64,000 nucleotides of DNA from Megascapheus bottae. Its lineage: Eukaryota > Chordata > Mammalia > Rodentia > Geomyidae. Below are positions 58,650 to 64,000 of this stretch, in pieces. The stretch lies in NCBI GenBank assembly GCA_024803745.1, contig JANJXV010000002.1, forward strand, positions 42,305,757-42,369,756. The letters run 5' to 3'. The stretch's first letter is position 1. The number at the start of each line of letters is the position of its first letter. Position numbers and translations under genes: made by a program. The notes under the pieces are model-generated. The model ran no database searches and had not been told where the DNA came from. It saw only the letters and a program-made list of their open reading frames with translations.

Positions 58650-58912
58650 TGGCTGCTGTGGCTCACACCTGTAATCCTAGCTACTCAGGAGGCAGAGATC
58701 TGACGATCATGGTTCAAAGCCAGCCTGGGTATGAAAGTCTGTGAGACTCTTATCTCTAGAAAGCAGGAAGTAGGGCTGTGGCTCCAGATGTAGGGTGATA
58801 GCCTTGAGCTAAAGAGCTCAGGGACAGCACCCAGGCCCAGGAGTAGGGTGGCAGCCTTGGGCTGAATATCTCAGGGACAGCTCCCAGGCCAAGTTTAAGA
58901 CCCATGACCCAC
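58650..58912 (+). repeat. B1-ID SINE with 53-bp internal duplication
   Basis: B1 arm GTGGCTCACACCTGTAATCC. The ID arm contains the TAGGGTG unit twice (58791 and 58844), the same 53-bp period as in the copies at 18037 and 34051. Confidence 0.9.
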
Positions 58913-59215
58913 GAAAGAAAAACTATTTCCAAGTATCCACTTTTAGCATCTCAAAAATAAGAACCTAGCAATGAAACTGACAGGTGATGAACTCATCAAA
59001 TGAAAAGCTGATGCTTTAAAATGTTAAATCAACAGGGTGCACACTTACATTTGTAGTTCACCCTTGCTATGTAGTTTACACTTATACACACTAAGCATAG
59101 TGTTACAGGTCTATAATGAGAGCTGCAGAGAAGGTGTAGGAAGGCGAATGGTATTCCAAGGACATGCCAGACAAAAAGCACAAGACTTGATGCAAAGAAT
59201 AACCTAAAAGCAAGC

Positions 59216-59310
59216 ATGGTTACGCGTGTGGTTCAAGTGCCAATGCTTTTGCCTAGCAAATGAAAAGCTCTGGGTTCAAACTCAGAACCACTGAAAATAA
59301 ATAAATAAAT
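59216..59310 (+). repeat. Old ID monomer
   Basis: GTGGTTCAAGTGCCAATGCT, CTGGGTTCAAACTC and an AAATAAATAAATAAATTC tail. Confidence 0.65.
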
Positions 59311-59402
59311 TCAATTAAAAATAACTCATTGTAACTCTTTAGATAACAGAGAAAGCATCTTACAAAATTAGATACTTACTCATGATAACAATCCTCACCA
59401 GC

Positions 59403-59625
59403 AAGGCGCTACTGACTCACACCTATAATCCTAGGTACACAGGAGGCTGAGATCTGAGGATCATGGTTCAAAGCCAGGCATGAAAGTCCCTGATAATCTT
59501 ATCTCCAATTAACCACCAAAAACCTGAAGTGATGCTGTGGTTCAAGTGGTAGAGCACTATCCTTGAGCTGAAGAGATTAGGGATAGTGCCCAAGTCCAGA
59601 GTTCAAGCCCCATGACAAAAAAAAA
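59403..59625 (+). repeat. B1-ID composite SINE
   Basis: ACTCACACCTATAATCCTAG (B1) and GTGGTTCAAGTGGTAGAGCA (ID arm) with an A tail. Confidence 0.9.
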
Positions 59626-59984
59626 AATCTTCACCAATTTAGGACTTTGAACTTAAAAGGAAATTGCTTTCACCTGATAAGGGGAAGATATAAAAGTCAC
59701 TACACCAATATGACATTAAAGGGAAAATAAGCAAAAGGCTGAGTGCTGTTCCACACTAGAGCAAGACAGGAATGAGGATTCACACAACTCTCGTTCAGCA
59801 CTGTACGGAGGTTTCAGCAGTGCACTCAGATACTGAAAAGAGAATGCAGGCATACAGATAATACCATCATTAAAACTATCTTCATTGAAGACAACATTTC
59901 AATACACATTAAAGAATCCATAAAAGGGCTATAAGATTTATAAGTGACCTAGTAAGGTCAGAGAAGAATATCAATTTTGTGTTT

Positions 59985-60440
59985 ACATTCTAGCAATAAA
60001 TGGAAATTCCAACCAATCAAAAATAAAATCTAATTGCAGTCTCATCCAAACGCTCAGAGATATGTAACTCCTATTATATGTGGTAAGAATACATCCAAGA
60101 TTTATAATATGAAAACAAGGAGATACCTACATAATGGAAAGATACAGCTTGTTTCTGAATATACAGATTATTACTAAGATGGTAATTCCTTCCCAAATTA
60201 ACCTGTATATTTAATGAACTTATAATCAAATCATAGCAAGCTTTTGTTAATTTTTCAAAATTTATACAGAGGAATAAAGAACTTAGAATACTAAAAGAAA
60301 TTTAACACTATAAAGTAGGAAGAATATTAAGTAACAGTAATGACATGGTATGGTTCTGGAGAAATGCAAGCATAGCTCAAAGCAACCCAACAGGGTAAAG
60401 AAACTAGATCCAGAGTTTGACTAGAGTACCTTGTATTCAA
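59985..60440 (+). mobile_element. Old L1M ORF2 fragment
   Basis: Decayed ORF2 reverse-transcriptase region: ACCTACATAATGGAAAGATA, TAATTCCTTCCCAAATTAAC and TGGTATGGTTCTGGAGAAAT. Probably one element with 61290-61645, split by SINEs. Confidence 0.65.
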
Positions 60441-60474
60441 TTACAGAAGTGTCACAATAAAAGTTAATTCATGG

Positions 60475-60690
60475 GCCAGGCAAGGTGGCTCATGCTACTC
60501 AGGAAGCTGAGATCTGAGGATCAAGGTTCAAAGCCAACCTGGGCACAAAAGGACCTGAGACTCTTAACTCTAATTAACCTCTAGAAAATGGGAAGTGGAG
60601 CCTGGCTCAAGGATAGGTCATTAACCTTGAGCTGAAGATCTCAGGGATAGTGACCAGGCCCAAATGTATGGTGACCCACAAAAAAAAAAA
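60475..60690 (+). repeat. B1-ID composite SINE
   Basis: GCCAGGCAAGGTGGCTCATG (B1) and GGAGCCTGGCTCAAGGATAG (ID arm, single unit, no 53-bp duplication). Confidence 0.87.
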
Positions 60691-60764
60691 GTTAACTCAT
60701 GGTAATAAAAAAAATCTCTACATAAAGAAAAGTTTTTGTGTACATGTATACCATGCCAGTACAG

Positions 60765-60947
60765 GCACACACACACACGCACACACACACATACTTCTTG
60801 AGTCATACCTCCACTTTTAGCTTTTTCCTAGTTATGCAGAGGTAGGAGTTTCTCAGGTTTGTCTACCTAGACTAGTTTCAAACCTCGACCGTCAGATCTC
60901 AATCTTCTCAATAGGTAGGAATACAAGCATGAGACTCCCGTGCACAG
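60765..60947 (-). repeat. B1-ID fragment with CA run
   Basis: CA units, then CAGATCTCAATCTTCTCAAT and GGAATACAAGCATGAGAC (B1 arm, reverse). Confidence 0.72.
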
Positions 60948-60964
60948 AAAGAAAACTATTTTTG

Positions 60965-61235
60965 TATGTACCAGTCCTGGGGCTCGAACTAAAGATCTAG
61001 ACGCTGTTCTTGAGCTTCTGAGCTTTTTTGCTCAAGGTTAGCACTCTACAACTTGAGCCATTCCATTTCCAGTCTCCATGCCCCCTCCCCCCCACCTAGG
61101 GACGGGGAAGAGGATGCTTAATTAAGAGATAAGAGTCTCATAGACTATTCTGCTTGGGGTGGTGTCAAATTATGATCCTCAGTTCTCAATCTTCTGATTA
61201 GCTAGATTATAGGCATGAACTACTGGTACCTAGCT
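60965..61235 (-). repeat. B1-ID composite SINE
   Basis: Minus: GCTCAAGGTTAGCACTCTAC (ID arm), a C-rich interruption near 61080, then TAGCTAGATTATAGGCATGA (B1 arm). Confidence 0.82.
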
Positions 61236-61289
61236 GAAAAAAACCCTTTTTGAGTATAAAACTTCCTGAAGAAAACACAGACTACCCAC

Positions 61290-61645
61290 AAAGTCATTAA
61301 CAGAAAAATACATGTGGTCTTTCCTCAAAGTAGAATATCACTGTGCCACCAAAAATAATAAAGTACTGATATAACCGTACATGATTAAACTATGGAAACA
61401 TTACCCTAAAGTGAAAAAGGCACACTCACAACCCACATGTTATATGATTCTATTTATATGCAATGTGCAAATTATGCAGATCTACAGAGAGACAAAGTAG
61501 ATTAGTAGTTGCTGGAGGCTGAGGTAAAGAGAAACTGGGAATTCTTTGAAAGGTGATGATATACAACCTCATAGAAATACTAAAAAAACAAGGATGGATA
61601 CAAATGAGTGAATTTTAGGACATACAAATTATACTTCAACTTTTT
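61290..61645 (+). mobile_element. Old L1M 3' end
   Basis: AAACTATGGAAACATTACCC, ACATGTTATATGATTCTATT, GTAGATTAGTAGTTGCTGGA: the classic L1M 3' region. Confidence 0.8.
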
Positions 61646-61767
61646 TTTAAGAAAGAAAAATCAAAACTAAACTAAGGAGGAAAAAAAGAGCACAAAACCT
61701 TTGGGACCTAGGATTAGGCACCTTGATGTGTGAAAATTCTTCACAATTAAAAATCCTTTTTTCAATA

Positions 61768-61899
61768 GACTTTTTTCTTTTTTTCTTTTTCTTTTTTTTT
61801 TCTTGCCAGCTTGGGACTAGAACTCAAGGCCTGGGAGCTATCCCTGACTCTTTGTGTTCAAGGCTAGTGCTCTCCCACTCACAGCACCACTTCTGGTTC
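61768..61899 (-). repeat. ID right-arm fragment with T/C-rich tail
   Basis: TTTTTCTTTTTCTTT stretch (degenerate A tail) then TTCAAGGCTAGTGCTCTCCC and AGCACCACTTCTGG. Confidence 0.72.
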
Positions 61900-61904
61900 C
61901 ATAG

Positions 61905-62050
61905 TTTTCCTCATTTGTAATAATTAGTATATGTCTAGGATTTTCCTAGCAGAGGATCACAATAGCTCAATAGTTATATACATTTGACCATATAGAATGA
62001 TGCTAAGTAAAATGAACTTCTTCCCATTTTTGTGGAATGAAGACACTTAG
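61905..62050 (+). mobile_element. L1 fragment (before the 3' UTR)
   Basis: CTCATTTGTAATAATTAGTA and TTTCCTAGCAGAGGATCACA match the same segment of the L1 copies at 31790 and 41090. Confidence 0.7.
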
Positions 62051-62148
62051 TAAATAAAAGCTCTCCAAATACTCGTGTAATTTCAGCTCACATGAAGGAA
62101 AATGGGTGGGACTGAATGAAGACAGCTATTAAGCCCTCTGCTACACTG

Positions 62149-62352
62149 TTTTTGTTTTTGTTTTTTGCCAGTCCTGGGCTTGAGCTCAGGGCTTGAGCAC
62201 TGTCCTTGGACTTTCTCAAGGCTAGAGCTCTACCACTTGAGCCTCAGCACCACTTCTGGCTTTTTTCTATGTATGTGGTACCAAGGAATCGAACTGGGGT
62301 CTTCGTGCATGCTAGGCAAGCACTTTAACCACTAGGCCAAACTCCCAGCCCA
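62149..62352 (-). repeat. Young ID-ID dimeric SINE with target duplication
   Basis: Complete minus dimer flanked by the 11-bp repeat CTGCTACACTG (62138-62148 and 62353-62363). Boxes intact. Confidence 0.95.
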
Positions 62353-63186
62353 CTGCTACACTGCTGTACTGGTGAAAATTGTGTTGACATATAATTCAGT
62401 CAAGCCAAATTAGAGTTACTAGGGTCTGAAAAGGATGCATCAAAATATAACCTTCCATCTGGACATATTTTAGAAATGGCAATTATTTTAGGACCAAGTC
62501 CATTAAATGTTTACAATTCTCATAGTTTGATATATTATTCACTGTGTTATCAAGAAATATTTTTTGCTTTTTTATTGATTCACACATTTAGGTTGTACAC
62601 ATCTTCATAGTAGTAACATGACCTTAAACAAAAGCATACATTTCCCAAGTGCCTCCCCGGTCTCCTCTTCCCTGGCTTTGTTATAAGCCTCAATAACCAC
62701 ATTTCTCAAGAACATACTTAACCCTACATAACTTAGTTTTTAAAAGGGGTGAAAAGAAAAGTGAAACATACAAATCCAAGCATTTTAATGCATTTTATGT
62801 ACTATTAATTCTACTCACAAAATATAAATCCATGTAGCCTGTGTACTTAGAAAAGATTAAAATTAAGAAACAGGGAATATTATCTTCTTTTACAGTAGGC
62901 TAAAATTTATTCAGAACAGAACTTAAACATTGGTGGAATAAACCAAATCTTTAGCTACTATTTCCTAGCAATTGGGCTGAGCAGGAAGAACCATGTCATT
63001 TATTTCAGAAATACATCAAAATAGTTTGGTATTCTATGTCATTTGGATAGCCTTTAAAGGTAACTTACCTTGACATGATAAAGAAAAAAACCACATTTCT
63101 AGCAAACACTCAACTTCATAACCACAAAGTAAAATGGAATTACTCTAATGTGTATACACAGGGAGGTTGGATGGAAGAACACCTAC

Positions 63187-63308
63187 CTCATGTACCAGGG
63201 TAAGTGCCATCTGCTTGAAGCTTCGCCCTCTACTGGCCATCAGTCGATTCAATGGTTTACCATCCTTATTCTGGTACATGGCAATATCATAGCAAAATAA
63301 AATACCAC
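63187..63308 (-). CDS. FOCAD: FOCAD exon e1 (122 nt)
   Basis: This is the most upstream exon in the window. After an acceptor ending in ttaag it starts with GT, finishing a Gly codon begun in the previous exon (outside the window), then runs 40 codons to a GAG before the donor gtaggt. The product contains FCYDIAMYQNKDGKPL and LMASRGRSFKQMAL, nearly identical to human focadhesin. It enters in phase 1 and leaves in phase 0. The stretch coding MASRGR also forms a CTCF-like motif on the minus strand (63224-63239). The acceptor has a weak pyrimidine tract (T-rich with several A), but the reading frame and homology leave little doubt. Confidence 0.95.
63224..63239 (-). promoter_or_regulatory. CTCF-like motif inside e1
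   Basis: Read on minus: TGGCCAGTAGAGGGCG, close to the CTCF core (CCASYAGRKGGC). It overlaps codons for Met-Ala-Ser-Arg-Gly-Arg. Sequence match only; no binding is shown. Confidence 0.45.
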
Positions 63309-63414
63309 CTTAATAAAAAAATACAAAAAATGTCTCTTATGAGAAAACATTAATTATATTTTTAGTAATCCATGATCAATCTAAAGAATTTTTAAATAAA
63401 AAGATAACGTTCTA

Positions 63415-63611
63415 GGCTGGGAGTGTGGCCTAGTGGTAGAGTGCTTGCCTAGCATGCATGAAGATCCAGGTTCGATTCCTCGGTACCATATACATAGAAA
63501 AAGCCGGAAGTGGTGCTGAGGCTCAAGTGGAAGAGTTCTAGTCTTGAGAAAGTCCAAGGCCAGTGCTCAGGCCTCTGAGCTTAAGCCCAGGATGGGCAAA
63601 AAAAAAAAAAA
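63415..63611 (+). repeat. Young ID-ID dimeric SINE with target duplication
   Basis: Flanked by AAGATAACGTTCTA (63401-63414) and AAGATAATGTTCTA (63612-63625). Lies about 105 bp upstream (transcript sense) of e1. Confidence 0.95.
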
Positions 63612-63662
63612 AGATAATGTTCTAAGCAAATTATTGTTTATTATTATTATTATATTATTATT

Positions 63663-63845
63663 ATTTGGCCAGTCTTGGAACTCAGGGCCTAAGCACTATC
63701 CTTTGAATTTTCTCAAAGCTAACACTCTACACTTGAGCCACAGTACCACTTCTGGCTTTTTCTGTGTATATGGTACCAACGAATCAAACCCAGAGTTTCC
63801 TGCATGCTAGGCAAGCACTCTTCCACTAGCCCACACTCCTGGCCC
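63663..63845 (-). repeat. ID-ID dimeric SINE in inverted orientation
   Basis: A minus copy about 50 bp from the plus copy at 63415-63611. GGTACCAACGAATCAAACCC marks its B box. Confidence 0.9.
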
Positions 63846-64000
63846 ACAAAATACTATTTTTTTACTAGTGGTAATTAGAGAATATAAAAATAGTAATGAG
63901 ATACTGTTTAGGAAGTGGTAGAAATTTTTGGAGATGGGATCTACCTGGAGGAAATAAAGGACCATGAATGCACCTTTAAAGGTAATACCTGGTCCCTAAT

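Larger units (their letters stand above)
52805..63186. other. Intron e1-e2: contents
   Basis: About 10.4 kb. 52805-55700 shows only a G12 run, a CA microsatellite and possible very old repeats. 55708-62352 is rich in SINEs and carries pieces of an old L1. 55940-58180 and 62360-63186 are without recognised features. Confidence 0.8.
1..64000 (-). other. FOCAD: FOCAD gene span (partial, open at both ends)
   Basis: Fifteen minus-strand exons in collinear order translate to the middle of focadhesin. Focadhesin is a large, mostly alpha-helical (HEAT/ARM-like) protein reported at focal adhesions with vinculin and, more recently, as a factor that stabilises the cytoplasmic SKI mRNA-surveillance complex (its plant relative RST1 links SKI to the exosome). 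What the sequence shows is 15 exons totalling 1,629 nt, all splice phases compatible, and no premature stop. Known of the family: a DUF3730 region lies N-terminal to the part seen here, and the later exons belong to the focadhesin C-terminal region (DUF3028). Neither the promoter nor the polyadenylation site is in the window. Identification rests on long identical peptide runs to the human protein recalled from memory. Confidence 0.96.
63309..64000. other. Intron before e1 (partial): contents
   Basis: The 3' end (transcript sense) of the intron upstream of e1. It contains an inverted pair of ID dimers around a TTA-rich microsatellite (63637-63664); 63850-64000 shows nothing recognisable. Confidence 0.8.

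Noticed and set aside
1..64000. miR-491, known from an intron of FOCAD in human
   Set aside because: It lies in an early intron of the gene, upstream of this window; I see no matching hairpin sequence here.

Overview
This is a stretch of rodent nuclear DNA that lies entirely inside one large gene, FOCAD (focadhesin), transcribed from the minus strand. Fifteen consecutive coding exons are recognised, from about 63.3 kb down to about 8.5 kb. Together they give 1,629 nt (543 codons), roughly residues 850-1390 of an approximately 1,800-residue protein. Exon phases agree at every one of the 14 internal junctions, no exon is missing compared with human focadhesin as I know it, and no exon carries a stop or frameshift. 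The gene is open at both ends: upstream exons lie beyond 64000 and the last exons lie below position 1. In human the gene is at 9p21.3, between MLLT3 and HACD4 and near the interferon cluster.

The organism is a non-murid rodent, most likely a geomyoid (pocket mouse or kangaroo rat). The basis is the SINE content: many B1-ID composite SINEs (7SL-derived B1 left arm plus tRNA-Ala-like ID right arm) and ID-ID dimers with intact tRNA-like boxes, together with a young L1 lineage ending in a G-rich 3' UTR and a short A-rich tail. Murine B2/B4 and primate Alu are absent. The taxonomic call is an inference.

Layout: 1-8465 is the 5' part of an intron (minus sense) with an old L1, SINEs and a GC-rich unexplained block. 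8.5-17.7 kb is the exon-dense part (seven exons). 17.7-35.7 kb holds five exons, among microsatellites, nested SINEs and an ORF2-bearing L1 remnant. 35.7-63.3 kb holds four exons separated by long introns full of L1, SINE, MLT1 LTR and DNA-transposon copies. 63.3-64 kb is the start of the next intron.

I found no second gene, no RNA gene outside SINEs, and no sign of a previously undescribed system. The items most worth a look are fine-scale: a tandem duplication that copies the 3' end and splice donor of one exon; a probable GC-AG intron; a CTCF-like motif inside coding sequence; two ultra-short retrotransposon insertions with clear target-site duplications; a fold-back (template-switch) mutation inside a MIR; a possible L1/ID chimeric insertion; a twin-primed L1; and a SINE subfamily defined by a 53-bp internal duplication.
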